64,000 nt of DNA from Sodalis sp. dw_96 (GCF_018449575.1 NZ_JAAVUT010000020.1:1-64000); one strand, 5' to 3'; positions 27,136-37,896 are shown, numbered from the stretch's first letter. Made by a program: numbers and translations. Notes: a model not told the origin generated them from the sequence alone.

Positions 27136-29217
27136 ATGTGGCGTCGACTGATCTACCATCCGGAAGTCAATTATGCCTTGCGGCAAACCATCGTGCTTTG
27201 TCTGCCGGTGGCGGTAGGTCTATTGTTCGGCAGCCTGCAAAACGGTTTGTTATTCTCATTGGTGCCCGCCTGTTGCAACATCGCCGGCCTGGACACGCTG
27301 CATAAACGATTTTTCAAACGTCTGGCCATCGGCGGCGCACTATTCGCCGTCAGCAGCGTACTGATCCAGTGGCTGCTCTCCATCCATGTACCCTTGCCCT
27401 TCGTCATGGTCGGCCTGGCGCTGCTGCTGGGTGTCACCGGTGAAATCAGCCCGCTGCACGGCCGATTGCTGCCCGCCTCCCTGATCGCCGCCATTTTTAC
27501 CCTCGGTCTGGCGGGTAACGTTCCGGTATGGGTCCCGCCGTTGCTGTATATCGCCGGCACCGCCTGGTACGGGCTGTTCAACGGCCTGTGGTTCCGGTTG
27601 CTTAAAGAGCAGCCAATGCGGGAAACACTCAGTCTGCTTTACCGGGAACTGGCGGACTATATCGAGGCGAAATACAGCCTGCTGACCCAGCATATCGACC
27701 CGGAATCCGCCCTGCCGCCGCTGTTTGCCCGTCAACAGCAGGTGATTGATCTGATTGCGCAAATTTATCAGCAGTTGCATATGCTGTCGGCCAACCATCA
27801 GCTTCAGTACAAGCGCTTGCTGCGATCGTTTCAAGTGGCGCTGGATTTGCAAGAGCATATCGCCGTCAGTTTGCATCAGCCGGACGAGGTGCAAAAGCTG
27901 GTGGAACAGAGCCATGCGGAAGCGGTCATCCGCTATAATGCGCAGTTAATCGCCGCCCGACTGCGGGTGGTGGCGGACGATATTCTTTATCACCGGCAAT
28001 CGGGTCGTTTCACTATGGCGGAAGCCCTTTCGGCAGTGGAAAAAATCGCCCAGCGTAATCCCGATAACCCGGTTGGGCAATTTTGCTACTATCATTTCAG
28101 CCGCATCGCCCGGCTGCTCAAAACTCAACGCCCGCTCTACCGGCGCGACATCATGGCGGATAACCAACAACGGCTCTCTTTCTGGCAGGCGCTGCGCAGC
28201 TATTGCTCATTCAAATCCATGGCGCTGCGCAACGCCGCGCGGTTAGGCATTATGCTGGCCATCGGCAGCAGTCTCGGGCTGGTATTCAACCTGCCTAAAC
28301 CCTATTGGATTTTGATGACGGTGATGTTTGTCAGCCAAAACGGCTACAACGCCACCCGGGTAAGGATCCAGCACCGGGCGCTGGGGACCCTGGCCGGTCT
28401 GGTTATCGCCGCCGCTACCTTGCAGCTTCACCTTAGCGACGGCACGGTGCTGTTGTGCATGCTGGTGCTGACACTGGCGGCTTATCTGGTTTTACGGAAA
28501 AACTACGGACTGGCGATGACCGGGTTTACCGTTACCGCCGTTTATACCCTGCAACTCTTGTCCCTGAACGGCACCCATTTCCTGGTACCCCGGCTGGTGG
28601 ATACCCTCATCGGCTGCATGCTGGCGTTCGGCGGTATGCTTTGGCTATGGCCGCAATGGCAAAGCGGCCTATTGCGCAAGAACGCGCATCAGGCGCTGGA
28701 AAGGGATCAGGACGCGTTGCGGCTGCTGTTACAGGCGAATCCGGAACCGGCGGCATTGGCTTATGCCCGAATGCGGGCCAACCAGGCCCATAACGCCCTG
28801 TTCACCTCGCTGAGCCAGGCCATGCAGGAGCCCGGTTTTAACTCGCGCTACCTGACCGATATGCGATTATGGGTGACCCATAGCCAGTTTATCATCGAGC
28901 ATATTAACGCCATGACGATACTGGCGCGGGATCACTATATGCTGACACCCAGGCTGGCGGAAAAATACCTGACCGCCTGCGAAGTGGCCTTGCAAACCTG
29001 CCAGCAGCGGCTGGAATATGACGGCCCGAGCAGTGATAAACCGGTATTGACCACCGCCGACGACACGCCGGAGCAACCGGGCACCCCGATGGAGCGCCAT
29101 CTGCGGCGCATCCTGTTCCATTTGGGCGTCATGCATACCATCTCGTCGGTGGCGTGGCGTCAACGGCCGCAGCACGGCCGCTGGCTGGCGCGGCGATTGG
29201 GGGAAAATGCCCAATAG
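27136..29217 (+). CDS. yhfK: YccS/YhfK family inner-membrane protein
   Basis: 693 residues. The start at 27136 (MWRRLIYHPEVNYALRQT) aligns with E. coli YhfK; the 11 codons upstream overlap the crp terminator. Two blocks of membrane helices (about 15-160 and 380-510) flank a cytosolic helical region, and a fusaric acid resistance-like second membrane block includes KPYWILMTVMFVSQNGYNATR. Function unknown; relatives are putative aromatic or amphipath exporters. Confidence 0.92.
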   Translation: MWRRLIYHPEVNYALRQTIVLCLPVAVGLLFGSLQNGLLFSLVPACCNIAGLDTLHKRFFKRLAIGGALFAVSSVLIQWLLSIHVPLPFVMVGLALLLGVTGEISPLHGRLLPASLIAAIFTLGLAGNVPVWVPPLLYIAGTAWYGLFNGLWFRLLKEQPMRETLSLLYRELADYIEAKYSLLTQHIDPESALPPLFARQQQVIDLIAQIYQQLHMLSANHQLQYKRLLRSFQVALDLQEHIAVSLHQPDEVQKLVEQSHAEAVIRYNAQLIAARLRVVADDILYHRQSGRFTMAEALSAVEKIAQRNPDNPVGQFCYYHFSRIARLLKTQRPLYRRDIMADNQQRLSFWQALRSYCSFKSMALRNAARLGIMLAIGSSLGLVFNLPKPYWILMTVMFVSQNGYNATRVRIQHRALGTLAGLVIAAATLQLHLSDGTVLLCMLVLTLAAYLVLRKNYGLAMTGFTVTAVYTLQLLSLNGTHFLVPRLVDTLIGCMLAFGGMLWLWPQWQSGLLRKNAHQALERDQDALRLLLQANPEPAALAYARMRANQAHNALFTSLSQAMQEPGFNSRYLTDMRLWVTHSQFIIEHINAMTILARDHYMLTPRLAEKYLTACEVALQTCQQRLEYDGPSSDKPVLTTADDTPEQPGTPMERHLRRILFHLGVMHTISSVAWRQRPQHGRWLARRLGENAQ

Positions 29218-29234
29218 CCGCCGATAACGGCTTT

Positions 29235-30467
<1,233 letters not shown>

Positions 30468-30616
30468 CTATCCGCCGCAAATGATAAATGAAATAATAGT
30501 CATAAAATATGAATAAAAAATCATTTCAATGCAATCTTTAATCGTCGTATGACGGCAAAAAATTATTTTTTGTTCCGCCGTCGCGCCGAATCAGGCGCCG
30601 ACTGCGGCCCGAGGGG

Positions 30617-31192
30617 TTACATTGCCAGGAAATTCGCCAGCAACCGGTGACCCTGCTCGCTGAGAATGCTCTCAGGATGAAACTGTACACCTTCAAGGGG
30701 CAAGGTACGATGACGGATGCCCATGATTTCATCTTCGGCGCCCTCCCCCAGACTCCAGGCGGAAACCTCCAGGCAGGGCGGCAAACCGGCGGACTCCACC
30801 ACCAGCGAATGGTAACGGGTCATGGTCAACCCGGCGGGCAGACCGGCGAAAACCCCCCGTCCGTCATGAGCAATGGCGGACGTCTTACCGTGCATAACTC
30901 GCTTTGCCCGTATGATGCGACCACCGAAGACCTGCGCAATGGCCTGATGGCCAAGGCAAACCCCCAAAATCGGTATTTTGCCGGCAAAGTGCGTTATGGC
31001 CGCTAAAGAGATGCCCGCCTGATCAGGCGTGCCGGGACCGGGAGAAATCACCAGCCGGTCCGGCGACATCTCTTCAATAGCGGCCAGTTGCAGCTCATCG
31101 TGGCGTTTTACCTCAACCTGCTCCCCCAGTTCACAAAAATATTGGTACAGGTTATAGGTAAAGGAATCATAGTTATCGATGATCAGCAGCAT
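30617..31192 (-). CDS. pabA: Aminodeoxychorismate synthase glutamine amidotransferase subunit
   Basis: 191-residue class I amidotransferase providing ammonia to PabB for 4-amino-4-deoxychorismate and thus folate. The catalytic triad is visible: Cys in [12 protein letters not shown], and His/Glu in [10 protein letters not shown]. The start [19 protein letters not shown] is canonical. In E. coli fic lies directly upstream; here a 3.6-kb accessory block separates them. Confidence 0.96.
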   Translation of the reverse strand: MLLIIDNYDSFTYNLYQYFCELGEQVEVKRHDELQLAAIEEMSPDRLVISPGPGTPDQAGISLAAITHFAGKIPILGVCLGHQAIAQVFGGRIIRAKRVMHGKTSAIAHDGRGVFAGLPAGLTMTRYHSLVVESAGLPPCLEVSAWSLGEGAEDEIMGIRHRTLPLEGVQFHPESILSEQGHRLLANFLAM

Positions 31193-31527
31193 GGTACGAA
31201 TGACCTATTTTACAGGATGCCCAGCAGGGGATTGAGGCCGCACGGTCCCCTCGTACAGGGTAGGAATAAAATGGCCGACGGTGAGACTAAGCGGGTTGGC
31301 GTTCGATCACCGGGCACAGGGTATTTATCGAGTATAACCTGCCATGTATCGCGCTGTCGAACGTGGGGCAGAGGCAATACCCCCAGGATTTTCTGGCGGG
31401 GCCATGCCGGATTGAACTCTCACGTATGGCAAATCTCTGTGAATTCGGGTCGTTCGCGCGTTAGCATAGCGGAATGGAAGGCCGTATAGTGTTTCAAGTT
31501 AACTTTATTAGCGAGCAGAGTTCCCGA
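31193..31527. other. Intergenic region upstream of the LysR-type gene
   Basis: 335 bp between divergent pabA and the LysR-type gene. I find no recognisable gene, remnant or clear promoter. It marks the left boundary of the accessory block. Confidence 0.45.
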
Positions 31528-32457
31528 ATGACCACCATCATGGAAAAGACCACCGGACTCGTTGCCTTCGTACGAACCGTGCAAAACGGCTCTTTTGCCA
31601 GCGCGAGCCGGATTATCGGGGCCAGTCCGTCGGCCGTCTCCAAGAGCGTTGCCCGCCTTGAACAGCGCCTGGGAGTGAGGCTATTACAACGTTCGACCCG
31701 AACCCTCAGGCTGACGGTGGAAGGCACAGATTATTTTGAACGGGTGGCGCCGCTGCTACAGGCGATAGAAGAAGCTGAAAACCGGGTACAGTCCACCGAT
31801 ATACCGCAGGGGCTAATCCGAGTCAGTGTGCCGGTTTTGGTCGGACGTGTCCTCATGGCGCAATGGGTGGCGAAATTCATTCTCCTTTATCCTCGCCTTA
31901 AATTCGATCTTGACGTTACCGACCGGAACGTCGATATCATTCGGGAAGGATTCGATCTGGCCCTTCGCATCGGTACTTTGCAGGATTCGGGGTTGAATGC
32001 CCGTTTTCTGGGACATACGGATCATATATTGGCCGCTTCGCCAAAATACCTGATGCGCCGAGGTACCCCCCTCACTGTGGACGATCTGCAACACCACGAC
32101 TGCCTGCGATTTCTCATTGCGGGGCGTCCCTTCCCCTATGCATTTGCCGACGGCAGCTCGATTATTCCAGACGGACCTCTTGATACCAGCGACGGTGCAA
32201 CCCTCCGCCAGGCCGCCATTGAGGGTGCGGGTATCATCCAGATCCCCCGGTTTGCCATAGCCGACGACATCGCGGCCGGAACGTTGATTCAAGTCCTGTC
32301 AGGGTTTCCCATGCTGATATCGCCTATCCACGCATTGCATCCATTCGGTCGTCAACTGCCCGTCCGCGCACGGCTGTTCGTGGATTTTCTCGCGGAGCAA
32401 TTCCATTTTTATGCGTTCCAGCCGCCGTCGACGGTGAGATTTTCGCCGTTGGTATAA
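31528..32457 (+). CDS. LysR-family transcriptional regulator
   Basis: 309 residues from the ATG at 31528 (MTTIMEKTTG); an ATG at 31540 is possible, and the ORF runs 18 codons further upstream. An N-terminal winged helix-turn-helix (FASASRIIGASPSAVSKSVARLEQRLGVRLL) and the LysR linker helix precede a periplasmic-binding-like effector domain. It belongs to the CrgA/DsdC-like branch with short C-terminus. The last 16 codons (after LAEQF) are read antisense through the 3' end of the convergent SDR gene, a 49-bp overlap. That suggests the original stop was lost. Confidence 0.88.
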   Translation: MTTIMEKTTGLVAFVRTVQNGSFASASRIIGASPSAVSKSVARLEQRLGVRLLQRSTRTLRLTVEGTDYFERVAPLLQAIEEAENRVQSTDIPQGLIRVSVPVLVGRVLMAQWVAKFILLYPRLKFDLDVTDRNVDIIREGFDLALRIGTLQDSGLNARFLGHTDHILAASPKYLMRRGTPLTVDDLQHHDCLRFLIAGRPFPYAFADGSSIIPDGPLDTSDGATLRQAAIEGAGIIQIPRFAIADDIAAGTLIQVLSGFPMLISPIHALHPFGRQLPVRARLFVDFLAEQFHFYAFQPPSTVRFSPLV

Positions 32458-33176
32458 GACGCATCAGGATGAGCCAAATAGGCGACGGCGGCGGCAATTT
32501 CCTTCACTTTGCCGAAACGGCCGACGCTGGTGAGCTTGACCATAGCGTCATATTCCGGTGTACCGGGATTCGGGCTAAGCTCGGTGTCGATGGGACCGGG
32601 CTGGACGCCGTTAACCGTGATGCCCAGGGGACCTAGTTCGCGGGAAAGTCCTTTGGTGAAGCCGGACAAGGCGAATTTGGTGGCGATATACAGCGTTACG
32701 CCGGGTAACGGCGCGGCTTCGCCAAACGCCGAGCTGATATTAATGATACGGCCCCAGCCGGTTTTCGCCATGCGCTTGCCGGCATCCTTGGCCAGGGCGA
32801 TCGGCGCACGGACATTGAGATTGAAATGATTTTCATAGCTTTGGTCGGATGATTCGAGAAACGGTCCGTATTCCACCGTGCCGGCGTTGTTTACCAGGAT
32901 ATCGAGGCGGCCATTGAATTTACCGCCAAAGGCCCGGTCGACGGCGGCAGTGAGGTTAACAATTCCTTCAGGATTGCCGAGATCGGCACCTACCGCTTCG
33001 GCTTCGCCGCCGGCGGCGCGAATTTCATTCACCACCGCCTCGGCGAGGGCGCGTCCGGAGGCATAGGTTACCATCACCGATGCGCCGTCGGCCGCCAGAC
33101 GAGCCGCTACCGCGGCGCCGATGCCGCGGGAAGAGCCGGTTACCAGGGCAAGTTTGTTTTCCAGTGGTTTAGACAT
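32409..33176 (-). CDS. Short-chain dehydrogenase/reductase (SDR), 3-oxoacyl-ACP reductase-like
   Basis: 255 residues from the ATG at 33176 (MSKPLENKLALVTGSSRGIG). Classical SDR: TGSSRGIG cofactor loop, NNAG, the serine in INISSAFGE, and the YIATK active-site Tyr/Lys. The C-terminus ENLTVDGGWNA is typical and complete. Substrate unknown. It overlaps the convergent LysR-type gene by 49 bp. SDR genes of this type are often controlled by an adjacent LysR protein, but usually in divergent arrangement. Confidence 0.88.
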   Translation of the reverse strand: MSKPLENKLALVTGSSRGIGAAVAARLAADGASVMVTYASGRALAEAVVNEIRAAGGEAEAVGADLGNPEGIVNLTAAVDRAFGGKFNGRLDILVNNAGTVEYGPFLESSDQSYENHFNLNVRAPIALAKDAGKRMAKTGWGRIINISSAFGEAAPLPGVTLYIATKFALSGFTKGLSRELGPLGITVNGVQPGPIDTELSPNPGTPEYDAMVKLTSVGRFGKVKEIAAAVAYLAHPDASYTNGENLTVDGGWNA

Positions 33177-33347
33177 GTTTGAATCCTTGAGGTTAAGCGC
33201 CGTGAGAACAGCCCCCGGCGCTGCTGTATTGATGAAGGATTCAGTATTGGCTATTCCCAAATGTCCCGGTAGTGCCATTCGATTCGCTTCTTTCGCGAAT
33301 GAAGTTCGTGAATAATAATGACCGACGCCGGAAGATATTCCGCCGGC

Positions 33348-33944
33348 TCAAGCCTTGCCTGACTCCTGCATCGCCAGATTGGCGAGAATCAGGCTGGAAT
33401 CAAGGCTTGGGGTTGCGGCTGAATCACCGCCGCCCTGCATCTGCTGCGCGATAAATTCCTTACCGAAATCCGGCGTATTGAACGGGCTGGGTATACTGTC
33501 CTTGAACTCCTGGCCCGAGACTTTGCCGTCGCCGTCCTCGTCCATGGCCTTGTACAGCGTATCGGCCTCAGCTTTAGTGCCGCCGCCGGCCGTAACCTGC
33601 TGTTCGAGAGAACCTTCGGACACGGTGCCGCTGCCGTTGGGATCCACCGCCTGCAGCAATTGGTTCTGATACACATCGGCGAAAGACGTCGTCGACGCCG
33701 TTATCCCGTACCCGGCAATTTTAGCGAACGATGCCGCATTGGCGGCGCTTGCCTTGGCGGCCTCATCGGCGGCGAGGGCGTTTTGCCCCTGGGCGCTCAG
33801 CACCACATTGGTGGATGATTCATCCGCCTGCTGCGCCGTATTTGATGCTCCGGCGCCGTTGGACGACATGGCCTGCCGCTGGCTTGCCGCATCCGCATTG
33901 GCGATGTTGAACAGCGCGGCGGCCATGGAAGATGGAACTTGCAT
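33348..33944 (-). CDS. EF-hand domain protein of unknown function
   Basis: 198 residues from the ATG at 33944 (MQVPSSMAAAL), preceded by GGGGGT; an upstream ATG at 33971 lacks a site. Two EF-hand loops can be read: DPNGSGTVSEGS (about 101-112; position 12 is Ser, not canonical) and DEDGDGKVSGQE (about 134-145; canonical Ca-binding). The N-terminal third is rich in Ala, Ser and Gln with no signal peptide or membrane segment. Calcium-binding is predicted; secretion by a dedicated system is conceivable but unsupported. It stands alone, 171 bp upstream of the SDR gene on the same strand. Confidence 0.75.
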   Translation of the reverse strand: MQVPSSMAAALFNIANADAASQRQAMSSNGAGASNTAQQADESSTNVVLSAQGQNALAADEAAKASAANAASFAKIAGYGITASTTSFADVYQNQLLQAVDPNGSGTVSEGSLEQQVTAGGGTKAEADTLYKAMDEDGDGKVSGQEFKDSIPSPFNTPDFGKEFIAQQMQGGGDSAATPSLDSSLILANLAMQESGKA

Positions 33945-34150
33945 TGATACCCCCAAATATGACGTTGACATAAACCTGGCGGCAAAAAAAATTCCGCCCG
34001 TTGAAAAGTGCCTGTGATATCACTCCTCTTGTTCAGGTTTATCGGCACGGGTTTTCAATCCCTTAAGCGGCAAATATAAGTCAGCATCATCATGATGAGA
34101 GTCCGCCGGCTCAACGCCGGCGGTGTCTATAAGACAAAAGCGGGGAATAT

Positions 34151-34206
34151 CACGCCGTCGGCACGGTGCCACCGTCGATAATATATTCGGTGCCGGTAAT
34201 GTAATG
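34151..34206 (-). pseudogene. C-terminal remnant of a second SDR gene
   Basis: On the minus strand the frame ending in TGA at 34151 reads HYITGTEYIIDGGTVPTA, the characteristic C-terminus of short-chain dehydrogenases (G-x-E-x-x-I-D-G-G). Upstream of about 34206 the homology stops. It is not the same sequence as the intact SDR at 32409, whose end is ENLTVDGGWNA. Confidence 0.55.
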
Positions 34207-34273
34207 GCCGAAGCGCGCCCGGCGCTGGATGCGCTGCTGACCTGGGCCGAGAGACGCGATGTCCTTAGCTAGC
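34205..34273 (+). pseudogene. Possible C-terminal remnant of a HxlR-type regulator
   Basis: The frame MAEARPALDALLTWAERRDV ending at TAG 34273 resembles the last helix of HxlR-family regulators (L-x-P-x-L-D-A-L-x-x-W-x-E). Only 22 codons remain. It abuts the SDR remnant on the other strand, in an order that intact genes could not have, so a rearrangement is likely. Confidence 0.35.
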
Positions 34274-34411
34274 GTGAAGAGGCTCGAGGGGGAGTGGTTG
34301 ATTTAAAATACGTACAGCCGTATTACCGAATTGACTTCCTGAAATAACGATTCCATACTCGTTTTCAGACCCATGGGGTCGATATAATGCACTTTTGCAG
34401 AGGAATGGCCC

Positions 34412-34795
34412 ATGACTACCAAACCCGTTAAAATTCCCGGCCCCGACCATCCCATTACCGTTGAGGCCAACCCATCCCATATCGTGGTGGCGGTTGCCGG
34501 CAAAACCATTGCCGATACCCGGCAGGCGTTAACGCTGCGGGAGGCGGACTATCCGCCGGTACATTATATTCCCCGTAAAGATATCGATATGTCCTTATTG
34601 ACCCGCACCGAACACCATACCTACTGTCCCTATAAAGGGGATTGCTCTTATTACAGCATCACCCCCGGCGGCCTGCGATCGGTCAATGCGGTCTGGTCTT
34701 ATGAAGCCCCTTACGACTCGGTGGCCGAAATCAAAGACTATGTCGCGTTTTATCCGGACCGGGTCGACAGTATAAAAGTGTCGCCTGCCCCCTAA
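34412..34795 (+). CDS. DUF427 domain protein
   Basis: 127 residues of the DUF427 family: ITVEANPSHIVVAVAGKTIADT, LREADYPPVHYIPRKDID, TYCPYKGDCSYYSI (conserved Cys pair) and AVWSYEAPYDSVAEIKDYVAFYPDRVD. No biochemical function is known to me. AGGA precedes the ATG by seven bases. It is the last accessory gene before fic, with which it is convergent. Confidence 0.88.
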   Translation: MTTKPVKIPGPDHPITVEANPSHIVVAVAGKTIADTRQALTLREADYPPVHYIPRKDIDMSLLTRTEHHTYCPYKGDCSYYSITPGGLRSVNAVWSYEAPYDSVAEIKDYVAFYPDRVDSIKVSPAP

Positions 34796-34825
34796 GGGCA
34801 GCGCCGAGCAACGGGCCGGGCGCGG

Positions 34826-35428
34826 TTAAACCGTCTCTCCCGGTTCGTTCACCACCCGCATAAACAGCGCGGTGAGCGGCTCCAGATCCCCAACCGCGCC
34901 GGCACGATTGGCCTCAAGCCACTCATCACGCTCAACGGGTTGCCAGCGGGGATCGTAACCGGCATGCACCATCAATTGCTCGAAAAAGATCCGCTGCGTC
35001 CGCCCATTGCCTTCGCGAAACGGGTGCAACATATTGATATCCGCATAATAATTCGCCAGACGAGGACATATTTCCTTTTTGGACATGCCCTGGAGGTAAT
35101 TTTCATCCTCCAACTGCTGCATTACGGCGTTACCCTCCTTCTCAAGATAATCAAAGTGGCAATAGCGCGTATCGTCCTGATAAATATCCACCGTGCGCAG
35201 CTGGCCGGCCCACTCGTAAACGTCCTGGAATAAGACGTGATGAATGGCGCATAACCACGGCAACCCCATTTTGGCGGGGCCCAACTCAAGAGTGGCCGCT
35301 CTCAGGGACGTCAAGTTCAGCTCAGCTTCAAGCAACCCCGCTGCTTCATGGATATTCAGCTTATTGCGCAATACTTTGATGCCGGGATAAAAATAGGGAT
35401 CGCGGCCATCACCGAATTTATCGTTCAT
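34826..35428 (-). CDS. fic: Fic-domain adenylyltransferase
   Basis: 200 residues. The active-site motif [12 protein letters not shown] matches HxFx(D/E)GNGRxxR, so AMP transfer should be possible. The small YhfG protein encoded just upstream, overlapping by 11 bp, is the likely antitoxin that holds an inhibitory motif over the Fic nucleotide site (class I, as in VbhT/VbhA). It follows E. coli order fic-yhfG-ppiA but is separated from pabA by the accessory block. Confidence 0.94.
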   Translation of the reverse strand: MNDKFGDGRDPYFYPGIKVLRNKLNIHEAAGLLEAELNLTSLRAATLELGPAKMGLPWLCAIHHVLFQDVYEWAGQLRTVDIYQDDTRYCHFDYLEKEGNAVMQQLEDENYLQGMSKKEICPRLANYYADINMLHPFREGNGRTQRIFFEQLMVHAGYDPRWQPVERDEWLEANRAGAVGDLEPLTALFMRVVNEPGETV

Positions 35429-35585
35429 AATGGCTCCTGAGTTCGTTTATGCGCCGTAATGCCTCTTCCGCGGTCAACGTGACCTCATCAGCGGGAAATC
35501 CTTGAATCCTTTGACTTTGCTGGTAATTTTCATTGCGACGCTGTTGATATAAGCGTGCTTTTTGCTTGTCGGTCATTTTTTTCAT
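35418..35585 (-). CDS. yhfG: YhfG family protein, probable Fic antitoxin
   Basis: 55 codons, identical in length to E. coli YhfG: begins [18 protein letters not shown], ends [10 protein letters not shown]. Its stop lies inside the start of fic (11-bp overlap), typical of coupled toxin-antitoxin genes. The C-terminal helix would be expected to carry an inhibitory (S/T)xxxE(G/N)-like motif; I do not see a clean match, though LTAEEALRR is related in position. It is too short for a default ORF cutoff and easily missed. Confidence 0.9.
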   Translation of the reverse strand: MKKMTDKQKARLYQQRRNENYQQSQRIQGFPADEVTLTAEEALRRINELRSHYER

Positions 35586-35759
35586 GGGGAAGCCCTGTAA
35601 ACGATCGGCCCGGTTAATTACCCTAAAGTATAACCGGCAATGGCGGATTCGCCGCGAAGGGGGTCCGGAGACAAGGCGGGAGAAAGGCCGTGGCGGCCTT
35701 TCCCCTGGGCGGGACTGTCGTTGTGGTAATGGTTGTACTAGCCGCCGTGCTGGCAGCTG

Positions 35760-36332
35760 TTAAGGCAGAATCTTGGCGGACAGAATCACGATGGGTTTAG
35801 TCGGGACGTTCTGATAAGGCCCGATATTTTTAGTGGGTACCTGGGCGATTTTGTCGGCGACATCCATGCCTTTAATCACTTTGCCAAACACCGCGTAACC
35901 AAAATCACGTTGCCCGTGATCGAGAAAAGCATTATCGGCTATATTGATAAAGAATTGGCTGGTGGCGCTGTCTTTATCGGAGGTCCGGGCCATGGCGACG
36001 GTGCCGCGTAAATTACGCAGACCGTTGTCGGCTTCGTTTTTGATTGGCGCCTGGGTTGGCTTTTGCGTCATATCTTTATTAAAGCCGCCGCCTTGTAACA
36101 TAAAGCCGGGAATGACCCTATGGAAAATAGTATTGTCATAAAACCCGCTGTTCACATATTCGATGAAATTCTTAACCGAGACCGGCGCTTTTTGGCTATC
36201 GAGAGCCAGTTCGATCTTCCCGGCGGAAGTGGTAAGCAGAACATGAGTCTCTTTCTGCGCAGCCTGGGCGGAGGAGGATAAGGCGGCGAGAGAGATAAAT
36301 AATGCGGCGGTCGCCAGTTTTTGTTTCAGCAT
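35760..36332 (-). CDS. ppiA: Periplasmic cyclophilin-type peptidyl-prolyl isomerase A
   Basis: 190 residues, with a signal peptide of about 24 residues ([20 protein letters not shown], then SAQA-AQ). The cyclophilin domain has [19 protein letters not shown] (active-site Arg, Phe, Gln) and [16 protein letters not shown]. It assists periplasmic proline isomerisation. Length equals E. coli PpiA. Confidence 0.95.
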   Translation of the reverse strand: MLKQKLATAALFISLAALSSSAQAAQKETHVLLTTSAGKIELALDSQKAPVSVKNFIEYVNSGFYDNTIFHRVIPGFMLQGGGFNKDMTQKPTQAPIKNEADNGLRNLRGTVAMARTSDKDSATSQFFINIADNAFLDHGQRDFGYAVFGKVIKGMDVADKIAQVPTKNIGPYQNVPTKPIVILSAKILP

Positions 36333-36647
36333 GAAAGGTTCCTTTGTAAAGACATGGGCAACTGGAAGCGCTTAGATTCTAAAGAGGGTGCCAGCCTAAC
36401 GCTACCCATTTACCTATTTTTACGTAACAGGCTATAAAATAATGCCGGGCAAAGAGCCTCTTGACTCGCCCCGGCGTCAACCCGGCCATAACGGTCTTGT
36501 AAAAAACGCTGATATTCCCCGATGACATAACTTTTAGCACCAAGAATAAACTCTTAAATGGTATGATATGCTGCCTTATCGGTTGAAACTGATACCTTTA
36601 GCGCCACCGGCATCAGCCGACGATCATTTTTAATTGACGAGTCAATA
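36333..36647. other. Divergent ppiA/tsgA promoter region
   Basis: 315 bp with no gene. Several -10-like hexamers occur (for example TATGAT near 36562), but no strong -35 pairing. Nothing else is visible. Confidence 0.4.
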
Positions 36648-37832
36648 ATGAATAATAGCAATCGCTTGCGGCTAACGTGGATTAGTTTTCTGTCTTATGG
36701 ATTAACCGGCGCCCTCGTGATTGTTACCGGTGTGGTATTAGGCAACATTGCCGAATATTTTAACCTGCCGATATCCGGCATGGGTTCCACTTTCACCTTT
36801 TTGAATTCCGGCATTCTATTATCCATTTTTTTAAATGCCTGGCTGATATCCATCATACCCATGAAACGACAGTTGATCGGCGGTTTTGTGCTGATGGCGG
36901 TGGCGGTGCTGGGGTTGATGGGCGGCCGGAGTATTGCTTTGTTCTCATTTTCCATATTTATACTGGGCGTGGTGAGCGGCATTACCATGTCCATAGGCAC
37001 CTACCTGGTAACCCGCCTTTATGAAGGCCGTCAACGGGGAGCGCGTCTGCTGTTCTCAGATTCCTTTTTCAGCCTGGCCGGGACATTGTTCCCTATGCTG
37101 GCCGGCCTGCTGCTGGCGCGGCATATTACCTGGTATTGGGTATATGCCTGCATCGGCCTGATCTACGTGGCGATATTTATTCTGACCCTGCTGTCCGAGT
37201 TCCCGGCGGCGGCGCAAACCGCCCCTCAAGGGGGTCAAGGACAGTCAAAGGAGAAGTGGGGCCTGGGCGTGCTGTTACTTTCCGCCGCCGCATTGTGCTA
37301 TATCCTCGGCCAACTGGGATTTATCGCCTGGGTACCCGAATACGCCGCCTTGAATTTTGGTATGGATCAACAGCAAACGGGCAGTTTGGTGAGCCAGTTC
37401 TGGATTACGTATATGCTGGGAATGTGGGTATTCAGCGCGGTACTGCGTTTCACGGATTTGCAGCGGATGGTCACCTTGCTTGCCGCGCTGTCCGCCGCCA
37501 TTATGTATTTGTTTATCGCCACCGATCAGCCGGCACATCTGCATTTTTACCTGTGGGGACTGGGGTTCATTTCCAGCGCCATCTATACCACCCTCATTAC
37601 GCTGGGTTCGCAACAGACCCGGGTGACATCCCCCAAACTGGTGAATTTTATCCTTACCTGCGGCACCGTCGGCACCATGTTGACGTTTGTGGTCACCGGC
37701 CCCATCGTGGCTTCCTATGGCGCCAAAGCCGCCTTGACGACGTCGAATTCACTGTATCTGGCGGTGTTCATCCTCTGTCTGTTATTGGGATTCGTCACCA
37801 AACACCGCCTGTACGGGCATGGGGCCAAGTAG
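36648..37832 (+). CDS. tsgA: MFS transporter TsgA
   Basis: 394-residue major facilitator with twelve predicted membrane segments. N-terminal [20 protein letters not shown] and [18 protein letters not shown] are characteristic. The substrate is unknown (the Salmonella gene is known from tellurite/selenite and sex-factor inhibition studies). In E. coli nirBDC-cysG follow; here they are absent. Confidence 0.93.
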   Translation: MNNSNRLRLTWISFLSYGLTGALVIVTGVVLGNIAEYFNLPISGMGSTFTFLNSGILLSIFLNAWLISIIPMKRQLIGGFVLMAVAVLGLMGGRSIALFSFSIFILGVVSGITMSIGTYLVTRLYEGRQRGARLLFSDSFFSLAGTLFPMLAGLLLARHITWYWVYACIGLIYVAIFILTLLSEFPAAAQTAPQGGQGQSKEKWGLGVLLLSAAALCYILGQLGFIAWVPEYAALNFGMDQQQTGSLVSQFWITYMLGMWVFSAVLRFTDLQRMVTLLAALSAAIMYLFIATDQPAHLHFYLWGLGFISSAIYTTLITLGSQQTRVTSPKLVNFILTCGTVGTMLTFVVTGPIVASYGAKAALTTSNSLYLAVFILCLLLGFVTKHRLYGHGAK

Positions 37833-37896
37833 CGGCCAACATCCGGGGCCGACTCCGGCCCGCCCCGCCGCACGTTCTTTTTATCATAGCAAGGCG

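Larger units (their letters stand above)
33945..34411. other. Gene-poor stretch with two gene remnants
   Basis: 467 bp. It holds a perfect 8-bp stem hairpin (CCGCCGGC/GCCGGCGG, 34103-34123, no T-run), an SDR C-terminal remnant (34151-34206) and a HxlR-like C-terminal remnant (34205-34273), then the promoter region of the DUF427 gene with TATAAT at 34383-34388. Confidence 0.55.

Noticed and set aside
31271-31489. Open frame between pabA and the LysR-type gene
   Set aside because: No homology, no ribosome site, Arg/Trp-rich composition typical of chance frames.
34103-34123. Perfect 8-bp stem hairpin as terminator
   Set aside because: No T-run follows on either strand, and no gene ends close by; listed only as a structure.
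35586-35759. Possible gene between yhfG and ppiA
   Set aside because: Only 174 bp with no frame of coding character; simply intergenic DNA.
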